From Pectobacterium carotovorum (GTDB taxonomy: Bacteria; Pseudomonadota; Gammaproteobacteria; Enterobacterales; Enterobacteriaceae): a stretch of 64,000 nucleotides of DNA. Position numbers and translations under genes: made by a program. This document shows positions 38,798-47,045 of this stretch, piece after piece. The notes beneath the pieces are model-generated. The model was not told the DNA's origin and made no database searches. It worked only from the letters and a program-made list of their open reading frames with translations. The DNA is taken from assembly GCA_016415585.1 (NCBI GenBank), contig CP066552.1, positions 558,001 to 622,000 on the forward strand, written 5' to 3'. Position 1 is the stretch's first letter, and every line of letters starts with the position of its first letter.

Positions 38798-40267
38798 TCA
38801 AACTGGCCATTGACTGAGTTTGATGCCGCGTTCTTGCGCATTCTCGCGGAAATCTTCCAGCATCGTGCGGACATCAGGATCGATATAGTCGGCATTGTCG
38901 TGTTCGACAATCACGACGCTGTTGGCGGGGATCTTGTTGAGCAAGCCTTGCAGACGCGGGTTGTGCACAAACGTCAGGTTCTGCTGAAAGCTCAGGACAA
39001 AGTGATCGCCGTAGCGTGTGAGTTGCATCGCGTTGCGGTGGCTTTTGTAAATACTGAAGGCCAACTGGGTCACGATGCCAATCCCGATGCCTGCCAGCAT
39101 CCCAAACACGATGATTCCGATAACGGTCGCCGCGAAAGGCACGAACTGTTGTAAACCCTGACGCCACAGCAGCAGGAACTGTTGCGGTGAAGCCAGCTTA
39201 TAGCCGGTATACAGCAATACGGCTGCCAGACTGGCAAGTGGAATGACGTTGAGCAGGTCGGTCATGAACAGGCCGCAAAGCAGCAGTAGCACGCCGTGCA
39301 GCAGGATGGAGAACTTGGTACGCGCGCCAGCGTTGACGTTGACGGAGCTGCGTACGATCACGGCAGTAATCGGCAATCCGCCCAGAAAACCGCTGAGCAT
39401 GTTCCCGATACCTTGCGCACGCATCTCTTTATCCGGCGAGGGCGCAGGGTGCTGCGGGCGAATTTTCTTCAACGCTTCCTGACTTAACAAGGTTTCCAGG
39501 CTAGCCACCAGCGCCAATGTCACCGCGACCACATAAACCGCCGGGTTCTTCCATGCCTGCCAGTCTGGGCGGGTCATCTCTCCCATCAGCTGTTCCAGAC
39601 TGCCAAACTCCGGCAGGACAATACGTGGCAGGTTATCGACCATCTCGGTAGACAGGCGCTCGCCGTAGACGGTAAATAATCCGCCAAATAGCACGGCGAC
39701 CAGCGGGCCGGGAAGCCAGCTCAATGCGCTGATTTTCTGCACGGGCCTGGTGGTCCAAAGCCAGAGAATCGCCAGCCCGACCAGACAGACAGTCAGCGCG
39801 CTGGCGGAAAATCCAGGTTCGGAAGCGTCGAAGAGCGATTTTAGATCGTCCTCACCGTCCGAGCCGAAGGCAAGCGGGATTTGCTGAATAATCAGCAGGA
39901 TGCCGATAGCAGACAGCATGCCTTTAATCACGGTGCCGGGGATGAGCGTAATAAAACGTCCGGCGCGCAGCAGGCCCATGATGCATTGCAGCACCCCTGC
40001 GAGCATGATCGCCAATAGCAATGCTGAAAACGATCCCAGGCTGGCGATAGAGCCGGAGACGATAGTAACCAGACCGGCGGCAGGGCCGCTGACTGCATAA
40101 CGAGAGGGACTGAACAGGGTGACGACGATACCGCCGACGACGCCGGTCAACAGACCGACAAAAGGAGGAAGACCACTGGCCTGCGCGATACCGAGGCTCA
40201 GCGGCAGGGCAACAAGGAAGACGACGAGCCCCGCGGGGATATCATGTCGGAGTGTACTCAGGTTCAT
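38798..40267 (-). CDS. SulP-family anion transporter, probably bicarbonate
   Basis: 489-residue inner membrane transporter with about eleven hydrophobic segments, starting NLSTLRHDIPAGLVVFLVALPLSLGIAQASG. The SulP transport core includes SRYAVSGPAAGLVTIV and SGFLGGLPITAVIVRSSVNVNAGARTK, and a short STAS-like tail (VVIVEHDNADYIDPDVRTMLEDF) ends the protein. The gene starts inside the last codons of the beta-carbonic anhydrase gene (four-base overlap). That pairing points to bicarbonate uptake coupled to CO2/HCO3- interconversion rather than sulfate. Confidence 0.88.
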   Translation of the reverse strand: MNLSTLRHDIPAGLVVFLVALPLSLGIAQASGLPPFVGLLTGVVGGIVVTLFSPSRYAVSGPAAGLVTIVSGSIASLGSFSALLLAIMLAGVLQCIMGLLRAGRFITLIPGTVIKGMLSAIGILLIIQQIPLAFGSDGEDDLKSLFDASEPGFSASALTVCLVGLAILWLWTTRPVQKISALSWLPGPLVAVLFGGLFTVYGERLSTEMVDNLPRIVLPEFGSLEQLMGEMTRPDWQAWKNPAVYVVAVTLALVASLETLLSQEALKKIRPQHPAPSPDKEMRAQGIGNMLSGFLGGLPITAVIVRSSVNVNAGARTKFSILLHGVLLLLCGLFMTDLLNVIPLASLAAVLLYTGYKLASPQQFLLLWRQGLQQFVPFAATVIGIIVFGMLAGIGIGIVTQLAFSIYKSHRNAMQLTRYGDHFVLSFQQNLTFVHNPRLQGLLNKIPANSVVIVEHDNADYIDPDVRTMLEDFRENAQERGIKLSQWPV

Positions 40268-40965
40268 GGGGATGCCTCCTGTTTTTGGGCGTGACGGTGG
40301 ATGAGTTCTTTCAGATGGCCGCTATGCAGGTCGTAGACACAGCCGAAAACATCAAGCTCAACGCCATTGCGCCAGGCTTTCTGCACCGGTTCACAGGCGA
40401 TCAGGTGGGCGAACTGTGCCAGCACGTTGGCTTCCACCAGCTGATTCTGGCGCGTGCTTTCATTGGCATCGCTATCTTGCGAGGCGGCAATATGCGGCGA
40501 AAGCGCCTGACGCAAATCCGTGATGCGGCGGGACAGGGCGGAATCCTCCTGAGCGAGCCCCATTTCGGGCAGGTTAACCGCCGCCTGAACACCGCCACAG
40601 CCATAGTGGCCGCAGAGCACGATGCGGGAAACATGCAGGTATTCGAGGGCATATTGCAGCACGCTCATGAAATTGTCGTCGTCTGCCACCACCATATTCG
40701 CGATGTTGCGATGAACAAAAAGCTCGCCGGGCGCAGAACCCGTCAGCACTTCGGCAGGCACTCGGCTGTCTGAACAGCCGATCCAGAGTGAATGGGGCGT
40801 CTGGCCCTGCGTGTGCTTTCTGAAATAGTGGGGATGGCGTTGGCGACGCAACGTAGCCCAACTGCGATTCTTGGCTAATAGGGGTTTTAATGTCGTCAAA
40901 TTAAACTCTCTCTTTAGAAAACACAGGGATATTTCCCGCCCAGTTGGGAAGGAAAACGGAATCAT
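40264..40965 (-). CDS. beta-class carbonic anhydrase
   Basis: Zinc enzyme interconverting CO2 and bicarbonate. The ligand motifs are clear: CSDSR near residue 64 (Cys and Asp-Arg dyad) and HYGCGG near 118 (His and Cys). The ATG at 40965 gives 233 residues, but a TTG 22 codons in (40899) follows GAGAGAG and yields the more usual N-terminus TTLKPLLAKNRSW, so the true start may be the TTG. It is first in a two-gene operon with the SulP transporter. Confidence 0.93.
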   Translation of the reverse strand: MIPFSFPTGREISLCFLKREFNLTTLKPLLAKNRSWATLRRQRHPHYFRKHTQGQTPHSLWIGCSDSRVPAEVLTGSAPGELFVHRNIANMVVADDDNFMSVLQYALEYLHVSRIVLCGHYGCGGVQAAVNLPEMGLAQEDSALSRRITDLRQALSPHIAASQDSDANESTRQNQLVEANVLAQFAHLIACEPVQKAWRNGVELDVFGCVYDLHSGHLKELIHRHAQKQEASP

Positions 40966-41427
40966 TAATTATTAGCCTTCACTTAATTAAGTTAGGCACA
41001 ATTAAATTTAGTTCTGGTGTTTTCTAAACCGTGACGCTTATTGAGAATTTTCTTATATTTTTGTTTGTTATCTATATAAATAAATAATCATTTAATTCCT
41101 TTTAAAACAATGCATTGTGATTTATATCTTTATAATAAGAAAAAGCTATTTTACTTAATCTCCTTTGAGGTTAGGTATTTAATGTTGCATTGATATTGCA
41201 ATTTATATCCTTATTGCCAAGCCTTTTTATATAAAGTAATGCGTTATCGACATCCACTTTAATTAGTTAATTAAAGCGACGAGGGTACCAATTACAATTC
41301 TGTTTGGAAATATAAAATAGATTTTATCTACATTAACCCAATATAAAGTGTGGAAATAAACAGAAGAGATATAGAGGAAATATAGAGGGAAAGTGATGAG
41401 GGATATATCGTCTAAATAATGAGAGGG
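40966..41427. other. AT-rich intergenic region
   Basis: About 460 bases between the carbonic anhydrase promoter side and the end of the chemoreceptor gene. Very AT-rich with many TTAAT/TTTATA tracts; no gene, RNA or repeat is recognised. The carbonic anhydrase operon promoter should be at its left end. Confidence 0.45.
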
Positions 41428-41449
41428 AGCCGGGCTATATCGCCCGGCT
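41428..41449 (-). terminator. hairpin after the NIT-domain chemoreceptor gene
   Basis: Perfect 8-bp stem AGCCGGGC/GCCCGGCT with a TATATC loop, 55 bases past the gene's stop. T-poor, so a weak terminator. Confidence 0.5.
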
Positions 41450-41503
41450 AAGAGAACAGAAGATATCTGCTGTCGGCCACTTAAGCCCGCATGTCTTTAT
41501 GCT

Positions 41504-43453
41504 CTATCTTGATAACAGCGCTTGCCGCAAAGGCTGCTGCGGTGCGCTGTCGTTAACCTTGAAACGACTGACCAGCGATTCCATTTCAATCGCCTGTTCA
41601 TCCAGTAACTGGCTGGCAACGGAAGCCTGAGAAACCAGCGTCGCATTCTGCTGCGTGACCATCTCTAACTGGCTGAGCGCTTCGTTAATTTGTGCGATGC
41701 CCAGCGATTGCTCATCGGCGGCGACCGCGATTTCATTTACCAGATCGCGCACTTTACGGGTGCCGGCGACGATGTCGTTAATTCCCCGGTTCGATTGGTT
41801 CACCAGCTTCGTCCCTTCGCTGACGCTGGCAATACTGTCGGCGATGAGCGCACGGATTTTGCCCGCTTCGTCTGCACTACGCTGCGATAGCTGACGCACT
41901 TCTGCTGCGACGACAGAGAACCCACGACCATGCTGCCCCGCTCGTGCAGCCTCGACCGCCGCGTTCAGCGCCAGCAGGTTGGTTTGAAAGGCAATGGCAT
42001 CAATGGCGGAAACCACCGCATTCACGCGCTGGCTGGCATCCTGAATTTTTTCCATCGCACCGCTAGCCGACTCGGTAATGGTTCCAACGCGGTGCGCCTG
42101 ATCGTCCACCTCCGTCGTCAATTGACGCGCCTGTCCGGCAAAGTCGGCGGTTTGTTTTACCGTAACGGTAATTTCTTCCATGCTGCTGGCGGTTTGTACC
42201 AGCGAAGCGGATTGCTCTTCGGTACGCTGCGCCAGATCCTGATTGCCGTTGGCGATCTCGCTGCTGGCTTGTCCGATCGTCTGCGAGCTGCGCTTAATAC
42301 TCACCACCATATCGGCAATGTTTTCCAGTGAGGCGTTATACGCCTGATTCAGTTGCGACAGTTCGTCGGTTCCCGGCACGCGCAGGCGGCGTGTAAGATC
42401 CCCACCCATCTCGCGAATAGTCGTCAGCGTTTGTTGAAGCTGCTCGTTGATGCTGCGCATGACCATGGAAGCAAGGCCGAGCGCCATGAGCAGAGAAACC
42501 AACGCACCGGCCAGGTAGCTGATCCATGACTGGCGGGCATTGGCGGCTAAAGTATTCACCTGTGCCGTCAGGTCGTTGGTGGCGAGTTGTTCAACCTTTT
42601 TCAACTCATCGATTTTTGCCGTTTGTTGGCTAAACCACTGGCTGGCATCGATATCAAAATTGCCGCCAGGCGAGGTGATAGCTTTGTTGCGCATCTGAAG
42701 TGCGCTTTGTGCAGAAGGATTGTTGAGGGCCTGTTCAAAAGCCCGGCGCAGCTCGGGATTGGCGAACATGTTGTAGGCCGTGGTGTAGGCATCTCCCCGG
42801 CCAACCATCTGGTTCAGACGTTCGAACATACCGGTAGCAAAGCTATTAGCAGAGAACGCGTTGGAGAGCACGGCGCGTTCAAGCCCAGCCTGTTCTTTGA
42901 CGTTCAGCAGGTTGTAATAGGCCGCCAGCCGCTGGGCGATACCGCCGTCGCTGACCAGATGGGCCATATCCCCGACGATATTCAGCAGATTACTGACCGA
43001 GTCGGAATAGTAGCCAATGGCTTGGGCGACGGGTATCGATATGCTATCGACGCTGCGGCGATGTTCCGCAAGCTGCTGTGTTTTCTGCGTGACGCGATCG
43101 AGTTCTTCGCTGACGGCATCGCCAAGCTCGGCGCGGCTCAGGTTTGCGGCGGTTTGCTCAAGCACCTGCTGTGCCCGATCGGTGGCTTGCCGCTGCGTGG
43201 TGAGCTCCGGGCCAAAATTTTTCCCCTGACTACCAAAATAGCCCGCGCTCAAGCCGCGCTCACGCTGTAGCTGGTGGGCGTACTCGCCTGCGTCGCGCGC
43301 CAGTGTGATGAGCTTCTCCATACGGATCATTTCATTTTCTGTGCTGCGGCGTTCCATTACGCCGGAAAAACTGAACCAGAGGAGGGCAAGTATGGGCGGG
43401 AGAAGGGCAAGAATGAACTTACTACGGATCGAGATGTGATGAAGGGATTTCAT
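41504..43453 (-). CDS. methyl-accepting chemotaxis protein with a NIT sensor domain
   Basis: 649 residues. Membrane helices at about 13-32 and 318-338 flank a periplasmic region of about 280 residues that contains the nitrate/nitrite-sensing (NIT) pattern [23 protein letters not shown] domain follows ([26 protein letters not shown]), then the methylation helices and the signalling tip ([23 protein letters not shown]). There is no C-terminal NWETF-type CheR/CheB tether. A good FliA promoter lies upstream, so it belongs to the motility regulon. Nitrate or nitrite taxis is an inference from the domain. Confidence 0.92.
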   Translation of the reverse strand: MKSLHHISIRSKFILALLPPILALLWFSFSGVMERRSTENEMIRMEKLITLARDAGEYAHQLQRERGLSAGYFGSQGKNFGPELTTQRQATDRAQQVLEQTAANLSRAELGDAVSEELDRVTQKTQQLAEHRRSVDSISIPVAQAIGYYSDSVSNLLNIVGDMAHLVSDGGIAQRLAAYYNLLNVKEQAGLERAVLSNAFSANSFATGMFERLNQMVGRGDAYTTAYNMFANPELRRAFEQALNNPSAQSALQMRNKAITSPGGNFDIDASQWFSQQTAKIDELKKVEQLATNDLTAQVNTLAANARQSWISYLAGALVSLLMALGLASMVMRSINEQLQQTLTTIREMGGDLTRRLRVPGTDELSQLNQAYNASLENIADMVVSIKRSSQTIGQASSEIANGNQDLAQRTEEQSASLVQTASSMEEITVTVKQTADFAGQARQLTTEVDDQAHRVGTITESASGAMEKIQDASQRVNAVVSAIDAIAFQTNLLALNAAVEAARAGQHGRGFSVVAAEVRQLSQRSADEAGKIRALIADSIASVSEGTKLVNQSNRGINDIVAGTRKVRDLVNEIAVAADEQSLGIAQINEALSQLEMVTQQNATLVSQASVASQLLDEQAIEMESLVSRFKVNDSAPQQPLRQALLSR

Positions 43454-43529
43454 AGGTGTGCTCCATAGCCTGCAAGTAGTCCGTTCCTGACATGTGCAGT
43501 TTGCAAAAGTAGACAGGGGGTTTATTTTA

Positions 43530-43556
43530 GTTTCGGCCTAATAGGGGAATGGTTTA
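43530..43556 (-). promoter_or_regulatory. FliA (sigma-28) promoter of the NIT chemoreceptor
   Basis: On the minus strand TAAACCAT, then 11 bases, then GCCGAAAC, close to the consensus TAAAGTTT-N11-GCCGATAA with exact spacing, about 77 bases before the ATG. Confidence 0.8.
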
Positions 43557-43742
43557 GCGCTGACCCCATGATTCCCTTAAAAAAACCATGCCTATTTTGC
43601 TTACCACCCCATTGATAAGAATATATTGCTTATTACTTAATTGCTTATATCTTTTTTCTCTCTTTTTTTGCAACAAGATCGTTAACTTATGCTACATCCA
43701 AGGTGGTATGTATTTTTGCCACTGTATTGGTATTTTTACAAT

Positions 43743-43835
43743 CTAGATGACGGTGAGCAGCATCGTGACGTTAATCAGTGAAATCAGGGTAAGAAAGAAG
43801 ACAACGATCCTGAATGCGTAGCGAGAAGGTTTCAT
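43743..43835 (-). CDS. 30-residue single-helix membrane peptide after the Mg2+ ATPase gene
   Basis: ATG 43835 is preceded by CAGGAGCCGCT, a near-ideal ribosome binding site, and the frame encodes 30 residues: a basic start (MKPSRYAFR) followed by one transmembrane helix (IVVFFLTLISLINVTMLLTVI). The gene lies 57 bases after the Mg2+ P-type ATPase stop, in the same direction. Size, topology and position recall MgtR (30 residues, after mgtB in Salmonella) and MgtS, which tune stability of Mg2+ transporters. That role is inferred by analogy; sequence similarity to MgtR is only local. Confidence 0.7.
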   Translation of the reverse strand: MKPSRYAFRIVVFFLTLISLINVTMLLTVI

Positions 43836-43892
43836 AGCGGCTCCTGATTTGGCGGGTGACAGCGCACCCGCCGTGAAGAGGTAAAGAAGGGA

Positions 43893-46604
43893 TCAGAACC
43901 ATTGGCCGAAGCGGCGGATATAGGCGCGTTTGACCAATTGCGCGACGGTGCAGTAGCCAATCAGCGTGGCGGCCAGCCAGGGGAAATATTCCCACGGTAG
44001 CGGCTGCAAGCCCACCAGCGGCCCCAGCGGAGAGAATGGCAGATAGATGCCCAGCGCCATCACCAATCCGGTCATTAACATCACTGGCAGCGCTGCCGTA
44101 CTCTGAATGAACGGGATCTTCTGGGTACGCAGCATGTGCACGACCAGCGTTTGTGACAGCAACCCCTCAACGAACCAGCCTGACTGAAATAATGCCTGAT
44201 GTTCTACGCTGTTGGCGGCAAACACGAACCACATCAACGCGTAGGTCGTGATGTCAAAAATCGATGACGTCGGTCCGATATACAACATGAAGCGACCGAT
44301 ATTTTTAGCATCCCATTTCCGGGGTTTACGCAGGAATTCCTTATCCATCTTGTCCCACGGCAGCGATAGCTGGGAAATGTCGTACATCAGGTTCTGAATC
44401 AGCAGATGGATCGCCAGCATTGGCAGGAACGGAATAAAAGCGCTAGCGACCAAAACTGAAAACACGTTACCGAAATTGGAACTGGCGGTCATGTTCAGGT
44501 ATTTGATGATATTCCCGAACGTCTCACGCCCTTTGATGACGCCTTCTTCCAATACCATCAGGTTCTTTTCCAGCAGAATGATATCGGCCGATTCTTTGGC
44601 GATATCCGTGCCGGTATCGACGGAAATCCCGATATCCGCATCGCGCAGGGCGGGGGCATCGTTGATACCGTCGCCCAAAAAGCCGACCGTATGGTTATTC
44701 CCCTGCAACGCTTTCAGCACGCGGGATTTTTGTAGCGGCGTCAGTCGGGCAAAGATGGTGCGCTGTTCTACCAGTACGCCGAGCTGTTCATCGCTGAGCG
44801 CATCGATAGCGTTGCCCTCCAGCACCTCGCCCGGCTCCAGCCCGACATCGCGACAGATCTTGCTGGTGATAATCGCGTTATCACCCGTCAGAACTTTAAC
44901 TGTCACACCGTTTTCATGCAGGGCGCGAATGGCGGCAGAGGCACTTTCTTTCGGTGGATCGAGGAACGTCAGCAGGCCGCAAATTGTCAGGTCGCGTTCA
45001 TCCTCGGCGCTGAGCGGCAGCGTACTGCCCACCGGACTCAGCTCACGGGTGCCGATCATCAGCACGCGAAACCCTTGTTGATTGTAGCTCTCTGCCAGCA
45101 TTTTCAGCGTATTGCGGTGTTCGTCGTCCAGTTCATAGCGCTGCCCGTTTTCACTGACGTGGGTGGCGACCGCCAGCATTTCCTCCACTGCACCTTTGCA
45201 AATCAGACGTTGCTGGTTGTGCTCATCGGCAACGATGATGGACAGGCGACGACGAATAAAATCAAACGGTAGTTCATCGGTTTTGCGATAGCGACCGAGC
45301 GCAACGATAGCCGGATTATGGCGACCAAAATGCATGATGGCCTGATCCATCAGGTTTTTCATACCGCTCTGGTGTGCGCTGTTGAGCCAGGCGAGTTGAA
45401 GCACACTTTCATCGACCTGACCCTGTGCATTCAGGTGGTGCTCAAGGATGATGCGATCCTGCGTGAGCGTACCGGTTTTGTCGGTGCACAGGACGTCCAT
45501 CGCACCAAAGTTCTGAATCGCGTTCAGTCGTTTAACTACGACTTTATGCCGCGCCATGGCAATCGCGCCTTTCGCCAGATTGGACGAGACAATCATCGGC
45601 AGCATTTCTGGCGTCAGGCCAACCGCAACCGCCAGTGCAAACAGGCTGGCTTCCATCCAGTCGCCTTTGGTGAAGCCGTTAATCAGCAGCACGACAGGCA
45701 CCATCACAATCATAAAGCGGATCAGCAGCCAGCTTACGCTGTTAACGCCGCGATCGAAGGCGGTTTGAGAACGGGTGCCGACGATGGATTTTGCCAGTGA
45801 CCCGAAGTAGGTTTGGCTACCGGTCGCCACGACAATCGCCGTGGCCGTACCGCTGGAAATGTTGGTGCCCATCAGGCAAATGTTGGATAACGCCAGCAGG
45901 TCGCTCTCGCCGCCGCAGCCTGCGGGCTGACAGCCTTTGGCGCTGATATCACTGAATATGTCGTATTTTTCGATCGGCAGCGATTCGCCAGTCAGTACTG
46001 CCTGGCTGACGAACAGATCGCGTGATTCCACCAGCCGGACATCTGCGGGCACCATATCGCCAGCGGAGAGGATCAGAATGTCGCCGGGAACCAACTGCTG
46101 AAGCGGAATTTCCTGCAGGACGGCAGTAGCGCTGGGGTGAGGGCGACGCAGTACGGTAGCCGTCGTCCGCACCATGGATTTCAGCGCTTCTGCGGCTTTA
46201 TTGGTCCGAAACTCCTGCCAGAAGCGCAGCAGGCTGCTCAGGCTAACCATCATCAGAATGATGATAACGCCAGTGAGCGATGTCTCTTCGTGATGGCGCA
46301 GCGGTAGCCAGTAATCGGTGAAAAAGCTGATAGCGGCCAGCGCCATCAGTACGTAAATAAACGGGTTATTAAACGCGGCAGCCAACTGCACCAGCGCATG
46401 AGGCGCTTTTTCGTGGGCGACGCGGTTTTCTCCATAGGTTTGCTGACGCTCAATGACGTCATCATGGCTTAAGCCGTGCAGATGAGTATTCAGGTTAGCC
46501 AGTGTTTGATCGAGGCTGTTTTGCGCCTCGCGGGCAATCGCAAAGGTGGCTGTGGGTGTCTTACGGGCGCGACGATACCCCGTTTGCGTGATCATATCGG
46601 TCAT
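43893..46604 (-). CDS. mgtA: magnesium-importing P-type ATPase
   Basis: 903-residue P3B-type ATPase that imports Mg2+ across the inner membrane at low magnesium. It shows the actuator TGES (VLTGESLPIEKYD), the phosphorylation site DKTGTLT near residue 375, the hinge GDGINDAPALRDADIG, and ten membrane helices, with an acidic/basic N-terminus typical of MgtA/MgtB. The two paralogues are hard to tell apart by eye; the leader ORF upstream favours mgtA, while the small peptide downstream recalls mgtB. ATG 46604 is used. Confidence 0.93.
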   Translation of the reverse strand: MTDMITQTGYRRARKTPTATFAIAREAQNSLDQTLANLNTHLHGLSHDDVIERQQTYGENRVAHEKAPHALVQLAAAFNNPFIYVLMALAAISFFTDYWLPLRHHEETSLTGVIIILMMVSLSSLLRFWQEFRTNKAAEALKSMVRTTATVLRRPHPSATAVLQEIPLQQLVPGDILILSAGDMVPADVRLVESRDLFVSQAVLTGESLPIEKYDIFSDISAKGCQPAGCGGESDLLALSNICLMGTNISSGTATAIVVATGSQTYFGSLAKSIVGTRSQTAFDRGVNSVSWLLIRFMIVMVPVVLLINGFTKGDWMEASLFALAVAVGLTPEMLPMIVSSNLAKGAIAMARHKVVVKRLNAIQNFGAMDVLCTDKTGTLTQDRIILEHHLNAQGQVDESVLQLAWLNSAHQSGMKNLMDQAIMHFGRHNPAIVALGRYRKTDELPFDFIRRRLSIIVADEHNQQRLICKGAVEEMLAVATHVSENGQRYELDDEHRNTLKMLAESYNQQGFRVLMIGTRELSPVGSTLPLSAEDERDLTICGLLTFLDPPKESASAAIRALHENGVTVKVLTGDNAIITSKICRDVGLEPGEVLEGNAIDALSDEQLGVLVEQRTIFARLTPLQKSRVLKALQGNNHTVGFLGDGINDAPALRDADIGISVDTGTDIAKESADIILLEKNLMVLEEGVIKGRETFGNIIKYLNMTASSNFGNVFSVLVASAFIPFLPMLAIHLLIQNLMYDISQLSLPWDKMDKEFLRKPRKWDAKNIGRFMLYIGPTSSIFDITTYALMWFVFAANSVEHQALFQSGWFVEGLLSQTLVVHMLRTQKIPFIQSTAALPVMLMTGLVMALGIYLPFSPLGPLVGLQPLPWEYFPWLAATLIGYCTVAQLVKRAYIRRFGQWF

Positions 46605-46746
46605 GATGCTGCTCTCTTAATGTTGCCTGTCCGCCGCGCACGGGCGCGCATCCCAGATAAAGGGACGTAAAGCGGAAAAGAATGAAGGTATTAAGGGAGG
46701 TAAACGGTGCAGGCGAAGAGAACAGAGAGGTCGAAGAAGACAGTCC

Positions 46747-46794
46747 TTATTCTAACGGATGCGGTTTACCGAGCCATCTAGGGTGCTCGTCCAT
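46747..46794 (-). CDS. 15-codon leader ORF of the Mg2+ transporter mRNA (MgtL-like)
   Basis: ATG 46794 follows AAGGAGACAAC, an excellent ribosome binding site, and encodes MDEHPRWLGKPHPLE, with prolines at positions 5, 11 and 13. It ends 142 bases before the transporter ATG. In E. coli and Salmonella the mgtA leader encodes the proline-rich peptide MgtL, whose translation couples Mg2+ and proline levels to transcription into mgtA. The sequence differs from MgtL but position, length and proline content fit. Role inferred. Confidence 0.65.
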   Translation of the reverse strand: MDEHPRWLGKPHPLE

Positions 46795-46806
46795 GTTGTC
46801 TCCTTA

Positions 46807-46820
46807 TCGCCGTGCGGCGA
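46807..46820 (-). promoter_or_regulatory. hairpin next to the leader ORF ribosome binding site
   Basis: TCGCCG/CGGCGA with a two-base spacer, two bases upstream of the AAGGAG of the leader ORF. It may be the first stem of an Mg2+-responsive leader fold. The rest of the structure needs a folding calculation. Confidence 0.45.
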
Positions 46821-47012
46821 GATATAAAAATAGTCGTCAGTTGACGAAACAGACTACGTAAAAACACAGTACGTAGTTTAGTGGTGCAACCATAACCCTG
46901 TTTGCCTAAACCGGACGTCAACGTTTGTTCGTGAGTGAGATCGGATGTGCTTGCCGCTAATCGGCGGCGTATTGCTATACAGTGGGTGAGAAGTGCTAAG
47001 AAACTGTTTGTT

Positions 47013-47036
47013 GCCCCGTCGAGTGGTCGACGGGGC
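47013..47036 (-). terminator. hairpin after the second chemoreceptor gene
   Basis: Perfect 10-bp stem GCCCCGTCGA/TCGACGGGGC with a GTGG loop, ten bases past the stop. Only a weak T run follows. Confidence 0.7.
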
Positions 47037-47045
47037 AGAGGGGAA

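Noticed and set aside
42587-43270. 227-codon plus-strand frame opposite the NIT chemoreceptor gene
   Set aside because: It mirrors the conserved chemoreceptor frame and has no start signal of its own.
46891-46912. GGTTTA half-site on the minus strand upstream of the Mg2+ ATPase leader, as a PhoP box
   Set aside because: The second repeat (GGGTTA) is eight bases away instead of five and is imperfect, so it does not meet the PhoP box pattern. PhoP control is still likely on general grounds but is not shown here.
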